Below are positions 1-12,141 of a DNA stretch of 64,000 bases, piece after piece. Position 1 is the first letter of the stretch, and each line of letters opens with the position of its first letter. A program made the translations under genes and the position numbers. Source of the DNA: Lepidodermella squamata. Taxonomy: Eukaryota; Gastrotricha. Location: assembly GCA_047495785.1 (NCBI GenBank), contig JBLDXI010000105.1, positions 87,579 through 151,578 on the forward strand, written 5' to 3'. The notes below the pieces were generated by a model. That model was given only the letters and a program-made list of their open reading frames with translations, ran no database searches and was not told the DNA's origin.

Positions 1-234
1 ACGCGATTTTTCAAGTTTTTTGCTTTTACAAATACTAGAACCTATTGAAACCAATGAAAGTTGACAGAATTCGTTCCGGCTTATCTTATAATATGGCTAA
101 CCAGTAAAATCATCATAGCCTTAGCAACTAAGAAAAAACTAAGCGACGCACTTATGATTCATCGCCAGCTCTTTAACAGCCCTCTATGAAAGCAACCATC
201 CGTAAATGCAAACGCCTGTCTACCGACCCTTTGC

Positions 235-693
235 ATTTATGGCAGAGACTTTGATTTGATTTGATTGCGATTTGATTTTTTATTTGATTTAGGCCGTTAT
301 TTGATGATTTGATTTGCAAATGATTTAGCCCCCATGATTTACTGATGATTTAGAGTATGCAACACTCTCGGAACTCCCCCTGTTGCTAAACATGAGAACC
401 CACATTTGCCTCGAAAACACCTGTTTTCCAATGTCTAGAGCAATTCAACTACTTGTAGACTCATTCTGCCATAAACAACCTTAAAGTGTGAAAGAATCTC
501 TAGAAATGTACCCTAATACTCATACTTCACTGGGCGAAGATTTGATTTGATTTGATTTAGACTGGTCTGATGATTTGATTTGATTGATTTACCATGGATT
601 TTTGGGGGATTTGATTTGAAAAGATTGATTTAACAAGACCTGTGATTTACTGAAGAAATCAAATCAAATCAAATCAAAGTCACTGATTTATGG
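235..693. mobile_element. hAT-like non-autonomous element with 8-bp target duplication
   Basis: The element runs from 243 to 685. Its ends are inverted repeats that start CAG(A/T)GACTTTGATTTG, and the interior is made of TTGAT/GATTT iterations. It is flanked by a perfect 8-base direct repeat, ATTTATGG, at 235-242 and 686-693. A CAG-type end with an 8-bp duplication is the known pattern of hAT transposons. There is no coding capacity. The bases before it (1-234) and after it up to the gene at 852 hold nothing else I recognise. Confidence 0.8.
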
Positions 694-851
694 AGGTCAC
701 ACTGTATTAGGTTCCAATAAATACAACGCTGTATTGAACGCAATGGTTTTTCCTTGTCGATCAACTCAAGCCAAAGCTAATATATGAAATCGTTGTTTTT
801 TACTTCTCTAGGCTCAATTCAATTTCTCAATTCAAAACCTCGAAAGCCATC

Positions 852-2812
852 ATGACAACTTTTGAAGCTGATACTACGTTTTTTTCTCAAGTAACGGAAA
901 CGTCTCAGCGCCTCTGCAAAGTTTGCGGTCTTGTAGCGACGAAACGTCTCAGCTACCAGCCGCGAGCTTGTGCCGCTTGTGAAAAGTTCTTCAGACGCAG
1001 TGTCGAGCATTGGCAATCACTGGAATGCAACCACAAGTGCGCAAGTGCTGATGAGCTTATAACCACCAGGGACATGCGGCGTAGCATGTGCAAGAAATGC
1101 CGATTCGAGAGGTGCATTCGAGCTGGCATGAGAAGTAAGTTCACACCAGGCAGCAGGCCGCGCAACTAGCGAAAATACAATGTCGCTAGTTGTTCAATCT
1201 TCGTAATGTAGCGATGATCCCACAGCACTGGGCCTGGTCTAACGGGGTTAGTTTAGTCACTAGAATTTTTAGTCTTAGTCACTAGTCTTAGAATTTTTTT
1301 TCGTGTTTTCCCCGTGAATATATTTTTAATTACAGTATTCGTCGAAATACTAATCCCTCTCCTTGTTTAGTCTCGTTTAAAATTCACATACGGAAATTTG
1401 TTTGAAATTGAAACTTTGTTTGATTGGCTACTATAGCCACATTCATAATTGTTCATGATTTATGCCAGGCAAATTCCTGATGCCTCCTGCGAAAAAAGAC
1501 GTGATACAACCGGTGATAGATATGGGCCTATCGTCATCGGCTGGTACCTTTGTGGAAGATACACTGGAAAGAGCAATCGACGTTCAACTGCTGCTTCACG
1601 GCCTCGAACAGGTATTTTAAACGCTGATGTTGCGCTTTGAATAGCCTATTTTATAATTTAGATGCCGATGAGAAAAACCTACGTCGCGGATAACTTTTGC
1701 AGCTCTGAGATTATTAAAAAGCTCTTTTTTGATCATATTGTTGATTATCTACGGCTCGGCCAAATGTTTTGCGACAAAATTCAAGGTATGGTTTCAAAAC
1801 GATCGAAGAACTGTTGTCAAAACGTGAATATAATATATTAGAGTGTTTCAAAATTACCGAATCTGACGTCAAGCGCCTGGAAGTTCGTTGGAAAAGTGTT
1901 GTACTGGCCTACTCATCTATGCCAAGCGTCAGTGGCTGCCTCACTGCTAATTCCAGTCTCCTACCCAGTTTCTTGCACAATTTCCCTGAAGTTTTAGTAA
2001 TATCCATAATAATTTTATAACGTGGTGCATTAATTTTTGTAAAGGAAAGAATTAGCGCATTTTTTTTGAAGTCGAAATTATAATTTTCCCATGAGAAAAT
2101 TAGGAAAGATTGCAATATGTCAACAAATTATTATTTTTATTTATTTAAAGAGCCATAACGCCCAGAAGAGGACAGTTCAGACAAGTGATCAATAAAAAAG
2201 TAGAGACAACAACAAAATTGAAAATCGAAATAGCGATAATTAAACCCGAAAAATACCAGTAAATTTCCAACTACTTTCTAAATCGGGAAAAAACCTTCCC
2301 GCTCGAGGATCCTACTTCGTACCCTGAGTTTAGGACCAACGACCGTGTGGCTTTCCTTGAAAGTTGTATAATGTATAATTTACAATGACCGGGACTTTTC
2401 AGCCGGCCAAAGCTGCGGAAAGCAAACTATCAGAAGCCATGAGCACATGGAATCCAAGCTTCATCGAACTTGCTCTTCTCACTTGTCGACTGTTCCTCCA
2501 CAGTAATGATTGTCCTTCTAAAAATGGTTTAATTATTTTTTGCCATTAACAGCTGCAGGCAATTGTGAGGACTTGACTGGAATGCAAGCAGCGCGGAAGC
2601 GTGTCGACATTGCTTTTGCCATGGTTTGCTACAAGCTGCACGGCTTTAGAGTGGCAGAAGTCATGCAGGATATTTCCACTGTTGAACATCTCGTCGACTT
2701 GGCTTCGCGAGCTCTGGCTGATAGCGGCGCTGCGATTTTGAAACGACTCGAAGCGACGTCGGGCTCTGAAGAATTAGCTGTAGGCATCAGGCTAACGCTC
2801 GAAGGCGAATAG
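852..2812 (+). CDS. Nuclear-receptor-like protein, copy A (six exons, intact)
   Basis: Exons 852-1134, 1469-1611, 1662-1785, 1842-1996, 2403-2502 and 2553-2812 join in frame to 354 residues. All introns are GT-AG. Exon 1 encodes a nuclear-receptor DNA-binding domain: CKVC at residues 22-25, CAACEKFFRR at 40-49, then C59-N-H61 and CKKCRFERCIRAGM from 80. The first module is Cys4 with 14 residues between the pairs (13 is usual). The second lacks the usual C-x5-C pair and has C-x-H instead. Exon 4 carries the ligand-domain signature-like stretch FKITESDV..L...W. The P-box CAACEKFF resembles the CRACAAFF type of nematode supplementary receptors. Expected role: nuclear, DNA-binding transcription factor; ligand and target unknown. 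The start was chosen because MTTFEAD matches the starts of copies D (MSSFEAT) and E (MKSFRAD). Confidence 0.85.
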
Positions 2813-3185
2813 CATGACATTAGTGTGAAAGCACGTTAAACAAACAGAAATCATTGTACTTGTAAGGTACAAGGAATCTGACTGCATATTAAATGTATTC
2901 AATATTTTATGAACATTTATAAAAAAAATGAAAAAAGTAGGCGCTTGTTTGCCATTGCTCATTAGTAGATGTGACGTACTTTTTGTCGGCCCGTGTTATT
3001 TCTATGTTATACTATCGCGATGCGAACCACACCAAGTCCGAAAAAGCCACAGGAGGGACCATTCAGTCAATTTATTTATGTATACTGTGAGAGGACAATA
3101 AAACTGACGAAATGAGAGCAATATCATCTGTTTATGCAGCGGTGATGTCCGCATTCGCATATATAACTGAGCGTAACCGGCCTCC
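2813..3185. other. Short gap between convergent receptor genes A and B
   Basis: This is the convergent 3' intergenic stretch. An ATTAAA hexamer near 2889 could serve copy A as a polyadenylation signal. Nothing else is seen. Confidence 0.4.
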
Positions 3186-5059
3186 TCAATTTGTGTCAAC
3201 ACCGAGCGTGAATATGCTGCCGAGAATCTTTTGTTCGCTACTAACCGAGGCTTCGAGTCTCTTCATAACTGCGACGCTACAATCGGTGATAACCAGCGAT
3301 GCAAAATCGATGAGTTGTTCAGCTTCAGCAACCTTCTTCATAACTTGCACCATTCGCTGGCCGTGCAGCCTGTGGCAGATCGTGGCAAAAGCTGTTTCAA
3401 CGCATTCTCGTGCTGCCTGTACGCCAGGTGAATCGTCAATATTTCCAACTCCTTAAAATATAACTCGATAGAATGGACATCAAAGAATTTAAGGCGAATA
3501 GCTACCGCGGAGAAACAAGCGACAAGACATAAGAGCTATTTCGATGAGACTTGGGTTCCATTCGCTCACGGCTTCTGAGACCTGGTGTTCAGCAGCTTTG
3601 GCCGGCTAAAACATAAATAATTTAGTTAATTTGTGTTCAATTAATTTGGTTAATAATTATGAATAATAATATTCTAGATAGCTTGAGATGGCCCGAGCCG
3701 AATAAAACAAAATATTTCTTCAATGATCAAATTCTAAGACAGCGCAGCTGCATCGAAAAAAAATGCAATCGTTTTTCCCATGAGCAAAGTATGCCCGAAG
3801 CCCGACTATAATAATAACTGCTGCTGATAACTGGTTTGCTGATTACTGTTTCAATTAACAATTTTCAGCTTTACCAGAACTTCAGGATAAATGTCGAGAA
3901 TACTGGGTAGAAGGCTGGAATTGGCCAATAGCCGGCCACTAGTGCTCGGCAGAGACGAGTAGGCTACTGCAACGGCCTTCCAATTGCGAACCAGCAGCAA
4001 CTGCACATCGGACTCTCTCAAACCGAAGCAGTCTTATGATTCAAAATTAAAAAGAATCAGTTTAGTCAAAGTTCAGAAGCCATACCCATCATTACGCTGC
4101 TAAACAACCGGCCGAGACTAAGAAAGCCTGCCATGTTATCGAAAGTAAGCTTTTTAATAAAGCCAGAATCGCAAATGCCATTCTCAACATAGGTACTCCT
4201 CATTGGCAACTGTAAAAGCGGAAATACGCCACTATTCTCAAGAACGATTTCATAAAAAAAGTACCTGTTCGAGGCCGTGAAGCACCAGTTGAACATCAAT
4301 GGCCCTATCCAGCGTATGTTCTATTATTGAACCCACTGTTGACGACGGTTCTAAATCGATCCCGAATTTCGGTTCGCTTCTGCATTTGACATTCGTCAGG
4401 TATTTACCTTGAGTATAAACAGATTAACGTAGCATTTTTGCCATATTTTCAGTTTGTTGTCATTCGTGTTATTGTCAGAAGTGTGCGAAGTACCGGATGG
4501 TTAAGGGGTACAGTACACCGTACTCCCACCTCGGGATTTCCTGGCAAGAAAGCCCCAAAAAACCACAGGGGGAAGGAGGACCCTTTTGTCTGATAAATTC
4601 GGGGCTGAGAATACAGAATTCCCACGCGTACCACGCTATAAAGCAAACATTGAGAGCTCATTGACATTCTCCGAGTTTGCTTCCAGCGTGTCTTGCTTTC
4701 CGGGTCACACTAATGCTTTATTTGCAGCTGGTTGGCGATTCTAGCTAAAGGAAATTGCTCAAGGCTCCAGGGAAAATTTTTTTGTGATCTGATAGTTTCT
4801 CCTTACTTTTGAGACCAGCGCGAACGCATGCTTCGAATCGGCATTTCGAACAATCGAATTTGCGCCAATCTCGAGGACTCTTCGCTTTTTCCATAACTGT
4901 CGGATCGAAGTCGTGGTTGCACTTCAACCGCTGCCATTTCTCACAGTTGCGGCGGAAAAATTTCTGACAAGCCGCACAGGTTCGTGGTTGATAACAGGTA
5001 CGAGGTGGTACAAGGCACCCACAAACCTTGCATGGTATAATTGACTTCAAGGATTTCAT
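3186..5059 (-). CDS. Nuclear-receptor-like protein, copy B (six exons, intact)
   Basis: Minus-strand exons 5059-4807, 4407-4265, 4209-4086, 4032-3875, 3605-3506 and 3451-3186 join to 347 residues. Exons 2-5 have lengths 143, 124, 158 and 100, matching the other copies with the same phases. Exon 1 encodes CKVCGC, CAACQKFFRRNCEKWQ, C-N-H, then CSKCRFEACVRAGLKS, so the first zinc module is complete and the second is atypical. Exon 4 holds DCFGLRESDV..L...NW, the ligand-domain-like signature, followed by AYSSLP. It belongs to the minus-strand subfamily (CAACQKFFRRNCE) with copies C, F and G. Probable nuclear transcription factor; target unknown. The first ATG of exon 1 gives MKSLKSI, like MKSSVSS in copy F. 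Confidence 0.85.
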
Positions 5060-5403
5060 CTATCATAATAAAATTCCAGAACTTTAACAAATTAATGGAA
5101 AAATAGCTTTGGGTGAAGGGCCTAAAATGTAAGAAAACCTTTTGAGGTGAACTTTATCGAAGGCTGGCTTGCGGGAGGTCATTTTTAGCCTTCTTTAGTA
5201 ATGTGTCTTGACCTTCGAACTGCATGAAACCAAAAGGAAATTTTAGAAAAGCTTCTAATTTTACATAAATTCATAAACAGCAGTTTTTGAAAATCTGGGG
5301 CACACTACAATTTACTTCATTACATAGGACTACTTTCGTCGCTTCGTCGGGTATGCGGGGTGATGATAGGCAGACTGCAGCAAGTATGGCTGGCTGTAAT
5401 CCA

Positions 5404-5422
5404 GCCTAATCGATTACGACAG
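5404..5422 (-). promoter_or_regulatory. Conserved AATCGATTA/GACAG upstream motif, gene B
   Basis: The plus-strand text CCTAATCGATTACGACAG lies about 345 bases upstream of the copy B start. Near-identical text precedes copies C and F. The function is inferred only from conservation within otherwise diverged upstream DNA. Confidence 0.35.
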
Positions 5423-5675
5423 ATGATGCACACAGACACTTGGCGGATATAGCTAGCGAAGTGTCAGTGTATATTGCATTTTTTAAAAGCATACGTGTAT
5501 GTCCCCAGTTATAAGTGCATAACATGGATTGGCGGGAGATTTGTGTGAAATATACAAAATTGAGTCACTTCTTGGACACAGTGTTCCTAGTAAGTCGATA
5601 TCAGAGATCATAGATTACGTTAGAGCTCATAGTTTCCCGGTCCGCGAAATTACGGTGCTTCATATAATAATGAAT

Positions 5676-5852
5676 ATAATAATAATAATAATAATAATAA
5701 TAGTTTTATTTTGCCTCTTCGAGACTGAGCGTCATGTACCGTTTCCGGTTTTGAAGAGGGCGAAGGCAGGCGAAGAATGATCCTCACCCACCCCTACAGT
5801 CGAGGATTCTGCTTTTTGTATAGAATTCATAATTTTCAATCGAGTAGTGCTT
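5676..5852 (-). mobile_element. 3'-end fragment of the APE-RT LINE found at 39.8-43.4 kb
   Basis: The text from CCTCTTCGAGACTGAGCGTC to TTTTCAATCGAGT matches the 3' terminal region of the large minus-strand LINE (39760-39900) with few differences, preceded on the plus strand by an (ATA)n run at about 5676-5701 that corresponds to its simple-repeat tail. Only about 150 bases of the element are present, so this is a strongly 5'-truncated insertion. Confidence 0.8.
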
Positions 5853-6152
5853 CAGTTAAAAGTAAAAGCCAATTTACTTTTCTATCCTAACTCTTCTAAC
5901 TGATTTTACACGGGATCTGTTATTGATATAAATTGTGAGTTAGCCTCTAACGCTCTCCGTCACGGTCTAAGCTGGAGAAGAAATGTTCACTAGGGGCAAC
6001 ATATCGTTAGCATCGTTGAATAACTCGGATTTAGTCTGTTTTGCATCCGTTTCAAGGTGGGAGGTGACAGCTAGAGTCTTTTGTTTTTCTCCCTCTGTTC
6101 ACTCTAAAAAACGCCGCTTTTTACTTGTCACCTTTGAAACGGGTGTAAACAA

Positions 6153-6362
6153 GCAATAAAATTTGCGCCAATCTCGCGGACTCTTCGCTTTAGCGATTGC
6201 CATAGCATCGGAGTCATGGCTGCACCTCAAGCGTTGCCATTTCTCACAGTTGCGGTGAAAGAATTTCTAGCAAGCAGCACAAGTTTGGGGCTGGTAATAA
6301 GTGCGAGGTAGCACAGAGCATCCACAAACCTTGCATACTGTAATCGGCTTCGAAGTTTTCAT
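6153..6362 (-). pseudogene. Broken nuclear-receptor exon 1, copy C
   Basis: Reading down from ATG at 6362, the translation begins MKTSKPITVCKVCGC and follows copy B closely, but CAACQKFF has become CAAC-stop-KFF through a TAG codon. The first Arg of FFRR is His and the C-N-H motif is C-S-H. Homology ends near 6153, before CSKCRF, and exons 2-6 are absent. The upstream text (CCAGCCTAATCGATAACGAC) is shared with copy B, so promoter and exon 1 were duplicated together and then decayed. Confidence 0.8.
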
Positions 6363-6500
6363 CTATCAAATCGAAATGATTTTTTAAGTTCCAGAACTTC
6401 AGAAATGTAATGAAAAAAACCAGCGTACATTTACTATTAGGACTCCCACAGTCACATTGTCGGGGGTTGAAAAGCTGCGTGAAATAAGTAGGGCTGCGTT

Positions 6501-6522
6501 CCAGCCTAATCGATAACGACAG
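6501..6522 (-). promoter_or_regulatory. Conserved AATCGATAA/GACAG upstream motif, pseudogene C
   Basis: CCAGCCTAATCGATAACGAC lies about 140 bases upstream of the pseudogene start and matches the motif before copy B. It probably survives as part of the duplicated promoter. Confidence 0.35.
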
Positions 6523-7239
6523 ACAGAATGATACCCACAGACACCTGGCACAGACTCTGGCAATCTTGCGAGATATGTCGGGGTATAGCTCTTTTTAAAA
6601 GCATACGCAATCATTTTCATGAACGAAAGACTGAATGCGGAGTTTTATTCATTTTTAAACCAAAATTCAAAAGATCTGCCTTAGGAGCGGTACATAGCCG
6701 TGGAGAAATAATTAAAAATTAGCTCGGCTGAGGTCTATGCATGCCCAGCACCTTGCTTTTAGTATGAAATGAAAAGAAATTCGAATTTAGTTTACGAATT
6801 TATCTGAGATGAAGTAAAATAATTTAAATGCTTAAGAAATAATATTCAAAGTCGACACATCTAGAATCTAGATAGCGGATAAAAATGTATGAAATATTGC
6901 CAATGGTTGTTCCAATATGATTCAAATAATTTAGGGAGGATTCTCTCGTAAATATTATAAAATTCAATGTATAGCTCCTTCTATAAAACCTTTTATAAAA
7001 ATCTCGAAACTTTCAACTTGTTCTGATTTTAGATTTGTTTTCTACCATTTCGTCCATGCAATTTTGTCGAAAGTCACGAATCATGGCCCTTTTCAGCGAT
7101 TTTTAAAATATTATCCAGAATGGACTCATAGTCTTCTGATAGTGCGTTGGGTTGCATTAAAAGTGGTCGCGTGTAGACTCTTTACAAATTCTGCACGAAT
7201 AAATTCACTTTACAAAGATCGTTAATTTCTTATCTGTTA
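6523..7239. other. Gene-free stretch
   Basis: AT-rich DNA with no assembled coding exon, no clear inverted repeat and no RNA gene that I can recognise. Confidence 0.4.
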
Positions 7240-7480
7240 GAGTGTTGTCTATATGATGGCTGTCCTATACGTAGTCAGGGCTGCGGACCTTAGTGCAATC
7301 CATTCATGTTAGGTCAGCCGTGAAAAAAATCTGCGTTAATTTGACGACTGCAGGACACAAATCGATATTAGGACATGCACGGTTTTATCTAGTCTCATTA
7401 TCTACTCATATTGCGAGATGTTGTTTTCTGAAATATCAAAAAGCTCACGTTTACGCTTTACGCATTAACAGGCATTATGT
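7240..7480 (+). repeat. Dispersed repeat, copy 1 (upstream of receptor D)
   Basis: Blocks such as GCTGCGGACCT.AGTGCA, AAATCTGCGTTAA, CAGGACACA..TCGATATTA, GGACATGC and TCTAGTCTCAT recur in the same order at 13010-13280. Copy 1 lies about 1.6 kb before receptor D and copy 2 about 0.8 kb before receptor E. This suggests that a segment containing the gene and its upstream DNA was duplicated. Confidence 0.65.
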
Positions 7481-8245
7481 GACGTACACTACAATATAAG
7501 TTTTATTATATGTGTTCCATAATGATCCTCCATAGTGATCTTTCAAAGCTTCATGATCGGCATTTGATTCGTTTTGAAAACAGTTAACCAAACCGATGCC
7601 CAATGCGCAAAACTACTAGCAGGCTATATTATCGACATCCAATAAGCGAATTGGATGCTAAACTTAGTATGGCGCCCATGTTCTCTAGATGGCTTTTAAC
7701 GAGATGGACTCAAGCTAGCTTTAGGCTAAATGACCCAAATACTAAACAACCCGCGCTAATACCAATCAAATGTTTTCTTCTTGTTTTCTAGGACTCAGCC
7801 GAAGAAACCAAAGGGTCGCGACACAGATATTTTGTTTAGGAGGAGTCAAGCCCCGGCGTCCTATTACGTCTCTTAATGACTTGAGTCGATGATCAAAGTC
7901 GAATAGAAAACAACTGATGGCTTTAAGCTAAAATTCCTCAGAATAACATTTTCATTTTGCAATTTATTAATACATACTGTAGTTCATACGTTTAAAAATG
8001 ATTACCATTTTCTAACGAAATTTAGCGAACTTTCGGAATGTATCGACACCTTATCCCGAGCAAAGAGGGGAATATTCAAAGAATATTCCTGATTCACACG
8101 TCTTTTCCCGTTTCACTTTTTGGAATCAACTTGGAAATAGAGGGAAGATAATTCAATTTTACTTAGTAAATTCCCTTAAGTGATTTTATGCTTATTCAAT
8201 AATAAATCGATTAGGAGTAGTAAATGATGAACAAGTTGATAGCTG
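7481..8245. other. Gene-free stretch
   Basis: No coding exon or structured repeat was identified. The short open frames here have no recognisable similarity. Confidence 0.35.
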
Positions 8246-8674
8246 ATATGTGTTGTACGCCTATAGAGGATCTAAGCTTATACGGTATAGGCTCAAGCCT
8301 ATACGGGATAAGCAATATTTTAAACTGTCATAACGGTCAAACCGTGAGGGTCACCATCGATCATCATATATCAATCGATTGCTGTAATTAAGGGCTATCG
8401 ATTGGTGCCAAATCGAATTCCACGCGGCACACTCAGGGTCAAGTTTTGGCCAAAAAACGCAAATTTTCCGCATTTTTTTAACTTTAAAGGCAAAAATCAT
8501 ATTTCCAAAAGTTCCGCGCGGAATTCGATTTGGCACCAATCGATAGCCCTTAATTACAGCAATCGATTGATATATGATGATCGATGGTGACCCTCACGGT
8601 TTGGCCATTGTTTCGGTTGAATATAATGCTCATACCCTAAAGGCTTAAATACCGTATAGGCGTACAACATATAT
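8246..8674. mobile_element. Inverted-repeat element with a nested long palindrome
   Basis: Outer inverted ends ATATGTGTTGTACGCCTATA (8246-8265) and its complement (8655-8674) differ by one base. Inside, arms of about 95 bases at 8336-8430 and 8513-8608 are almost perfect complements around an 80-base spacer. The structure is that of a MITE or foldback element. No coding capacity; no clear target duplication. Confidence 0.7.
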
Positions 8675-9051
8675 GTATCAAGCGAAGCGAGCGAATTTTT
8701 AGTAAAATCAGCAAAAATATGCTTATTTGACTGATTGGAAAGGCTCCTAATTGCAGAGCTTAACGAGCAATTAAAAGCTCAGAAATATTCCTAAAATTGA
8801 TAGTAAAACTGACATATTCGCCAGTTACTAGCGGGCCTTTGCTTGGAACCGGCCCCAAGGCCGTAATCTGCCAGGTGTGAATCCTATGAAAATATATTGA
8901 CTCTTTTGGTTGGTTGTAGTCTTCGAAGAACACAGCACTGTCCGTCTGGTTTTGTCGAAGATCTACGGTAAAAAGCGTATTGCTGACTCTTGAGTTGTTC
9001 AATTTGAATCTACTTTCTGCTCAAATGAATTGTTTACTTAAGGAATTTAAA

Positions 9052-12042
9052 ATGTCATCGTTTGAAGCCACATCAGATGGGCTATCATTTTCTTCTCAGG
9101 AAATAAAGCTGCCCCAATGCCGGTGCAAAGTTTGTGGTCTCGTGGCGAGGAAACGTCCCAGCTACCAGCCGCGAGCCTGTGCCGCTTGTGAAAAGTTTTT
9201 CAGGCGGACTGTCGAGCATTGGCAATCACTGGAATGCAACCACACTTACGTGAGTGCTGGCGAGCCTCCAACCTCGAGGGACATGCGGCGCAGCATGTGC
9301 AAGAAATGCCGATTCGAAAGATGCATTCGGGTTGGCATGAAAAGTAAGTTCATATCTACAAATAATGACAATTTTCAGCAAATCGCAGCCAATTTTTCTA
9401 TAAAAGGTTTAAGAAGTGCTAAATTGTCAATTAAAAAGGCCACAAATGACCACAAATGAAATGATTTATATTACGTCCTCCAGTGGAATTAAAAAAGTAC
9501 AACAAAAGTACCAAATTCCAAAATACCCGTGCGGGTTTTGGGGACGGCGACGGGCGATCAGCTTGAGTCCGAGAGATCAGTCGCGAACAGTCTGCTTTTA
9601 TTATAAAATTCATAATTTTCTATAGTTAGGCAAGCCATCTGCTATTCATCTCGATTTCTGGCTGTGATTTCAGCTAATTCCCAATCAGCTATTATTTTGA
9701 TTTTGGTGCGTCGCAAGTTTAAGGTCGATTTCCTGGGCCTTCCCCGTTTTTTCGGTTCATTTGGATTTTGTAGCCTTATGATGCGGTGCTCTACAATACC
9801 GATTTTTATCAAACTTCGTCCAACACAATTTACCCACCTGGTTGGCGGTCTTCCCCGTGGGAAGAACCAGCTTGGGTCGACCGCTTTCCAGTAATAAATT
9901 TTGCTCACAAGACTTTCAGTGTCATATTCGTCCTGACGGATAATATGTCCTAAGTATTTCAACCTAAAAATTAAAAAGGGCTCAGGAAAAAGGGAGCAAA
10001 GTAGGGAATCAGGACTATTATTTATTAAGAGAAATTCGATAAAGGTCCCTCCTTTGATCTTTGGATGGAACAGTAATGAGACTTATCAGGACGCCGGAGC
10101 TTTATAGAATAGCGTAGTATTGAATAGTCCAGTAAGTGTCGCAGATATTTAATAAGGAGGATTCAAGCATGATTCGAACCCCTGCGTCCTGGTTCGTCTC
10201 ATGCTTAGAATCGAAATACCGGGAATGCTTTTGACGCAGACATTTGTGGCTGCTGAACGCAAAACGGTTTGTTTGTTCATTCCCCTTTCAGTGAAGAGGA
10301 AGAACTGCCAACTTTTGGACCTACATTTCTTCAATGACTCACTTTCATGAATGATGAATGGTTTCATTCAATCGATAGTTAGGAATTTCAATGACACTCA
10401 TGGAAATGAAATAGGTTGCAATTTAGCTTATCACTTAGCGCATCAAATACTTACCCCCTCACTATTCGCTATGTCCTAGCTGTACTCCTAATTGTTCATG
10501 CTCAAGGTAAATTCCTGAGGCATCCTGCGAACAAAGACGTACCACAACTGGCGATAGATGTTTGCCCCTCGTCATCGGCTGGTTCGATTGTGGAAAAAAC
10601 GCTGGCAAAAGCAATTGACGTCCAGCTGCTGCTTCACGGCCTAGATCAAGTATTTTGAACGACAGTCTTCATTTGATGCCTTTAGACATATATTTGTGTT
10701 AACAGCTGCCATTGAGGAAAACTTATGTTAATGATAACTTTTGCGACTCAGCAGTCATTAAGAAGCTACTTTTCGACCACATCATGGATTTTTTACGGCT
10801 CGGTCGAATTATTAGCCAGCAAATGCGAGGTAAGGTTTCAAAATCATGAAAAATGCCGCTTTTAAATGTGAACTTTTCAGATTGTTTCAAGCTGACCGAA
10901 TCTGATGTGCATTTCCTTGGTGCTCGCAATTGGAAGAGCATTGCAGCGGCCTACTCCTCCCTACCAAGCATTAGTGGCTGTCTTCTAGCCAACCCCAGTC
11001 TTCTGCCCAGTTTCTTCCGCAATTACCCGGAAGCTTTAGTAATATTATTTGCTGACAAATGCTTTATAAATGTGACGTGTGCCAAGGGCGTATGACGTAG
11101 ATAGGGCGTCACGTGGAGAGGTTTTCGGACACGAAAACTGAAGTCAGACCATCTCATATTATCTGAAATCATCGTCAACACTTCAACTGCCAAAAATAGA
11201 CTGCGAGGTCCGATATTTGGATCCAAATCCTGAATCCTCAAAAGTCGTTTTTCGGGTCAACAATGCGTCGTAGAGCAAATTACCTTGCGGCAAAGTGTAG
11301 GCCATGACCCGGTAGTTGTTTTGACTCCGAATTTGGGACAAGAGAGTTTGAGGAACGCGCAGAAAACTAACTTGTTGATCATCGAGTAAACTGTAAGATG
11401 TTGTATAGACTTAACTGTATTCGTTATTCCTTTTAAATTTACCAAACGAACGTAGGTGGGAAAGGGCTCCATCAAGAAAAGTGCCCAAGGGCACTGAAAA
11501 GCTTGAAACGGCGCCAGAGGAGATGCATTCCGCCAGTATATTTACTATCTAGCTTACTTCTGGTAGATTCTGGTAGATTCTCTATGCAATTTGTAAACAG
11601 TAAACATATAACACTTCTTATTATATCAGCCAGCTAAAGCTGCTGAAAACAAGCTATCAGCTGCCATGAGTGGATGGAACCCTAGCCTGGTCGAAATAGC
11701 TCTGCTCACTTGCCGGTTGTTTCTTCGAGGTATTATAATTGCCCAGCTAGACAATGGCAGATTACTCATTTGCGATTTGCAGGTGCAGACAATTTTGAAG
11801 ACTTGCCTAGCATACGAGCCGCACAGAAGCGCGTCGAAATAGCTTTTGCTATTACATGCGGCAAGCTACATGGCTCCAGAGCCCCGAACGTTATGCGGAA
11901 TGTTTCCGCCGTTGAACGTCTCGTCGACCTGGCATCTCGAGTTCTTAGTGATTGTGGCACCGCGATGTCGAAACGACTCGAAGCCACGTCCGGCTCTGAA
12001 GAGTTAGCTCTAAGCATCAGGTTTACCGTCGAAGGTGAATGA
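9052..12042 (+). CDS. Nuclear-receptor-like protein, copy D (six exons, intact)
   Basis: Exons 9052-9343, 10507-10649, 10706-10829, 10881-11038, 11630-11729 and 11783-12042 give 358 residues. The DNA-binding domain is CKVCGL...CAACEKFFRRTVEHWQSLECNH...CKKCRFERCIRVGMKS. After C-N-H there is no further Cys until CKKC, so the second zinc site cannot be the usual Cys4. Exon 4 contains DCFKLTESDV..LGARNW, the best match in the cluster to the receptor ligand-domain signature. Exon lengths equal those of copies A and B. The start MSSFEAT was preferred over an upstream in-frame ATG because it aligns with A and E. Two introns are enlarged by transposon fragments: intron 1 (1163 bases) and intron 4 (591 bases). 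Probable nuclear transcription factor with unknown ligand. Confidence 0.88.
9534..9965 (-). mobile_element. 5'-truncated LINE fragment in intron 1 of receptor D
   Basis: The minus-strand translation contains YLGHIIR, FFPRGRPPTRWVN and RSLIKIG, matching the C-terminus of the large APE-RT protein at 39.8-43.1 kb (YLGHIIR, RGRPRTRWING, RSLIKVG). Flanking untranslated text is also related (TTCTGCTTTT.TATA.AATTC). Sequence divergence is clearly greater than for the fragment at 5.7 kb, so this is an older or different subfamily. Confidence 0.8.
11174..11350. repeat. Solo arm of an inverted-repeat element in intron 4 of receptor D
   Basis: AACACTTCAACTGCCAAAA, then GCGAGGTCCGATATTTGG, CGTCGTAGAGCAAA and GGCAAAGTGTAGGCCATGAC follow the same order as the arm at 59061-59216. 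No matching second arm is seen here, so this copy is a single arm. Confidence 0.7.
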
Positions 12043-12135
12043 TATGAAGATGAAATGCGTGTGATTTCAAGAAGAAAAACAACCTGGTAGCTTTCTGGCA
12101 GCTTGCCATTCGCATTTTTCAGTGAATCTTGAATT

Positions 12136-12141
12136 AATAAA
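12136..12141 (+). terminator. AATAAA polyadenylation signal of receptor D
   Basis: A canonical AATAAA lies 94 bases after the TGA of receptor D, in a typical 3'-end position. Confidence 0.5.

Noticed and set aside
10160-10215. tRNA-like GGTTCGAATC text on the minus strand
   Set aside because: The T-arm stem does not pair and no acceptor or anticodon arm could be drawn. At most it is a decayed SINE-like fragment.
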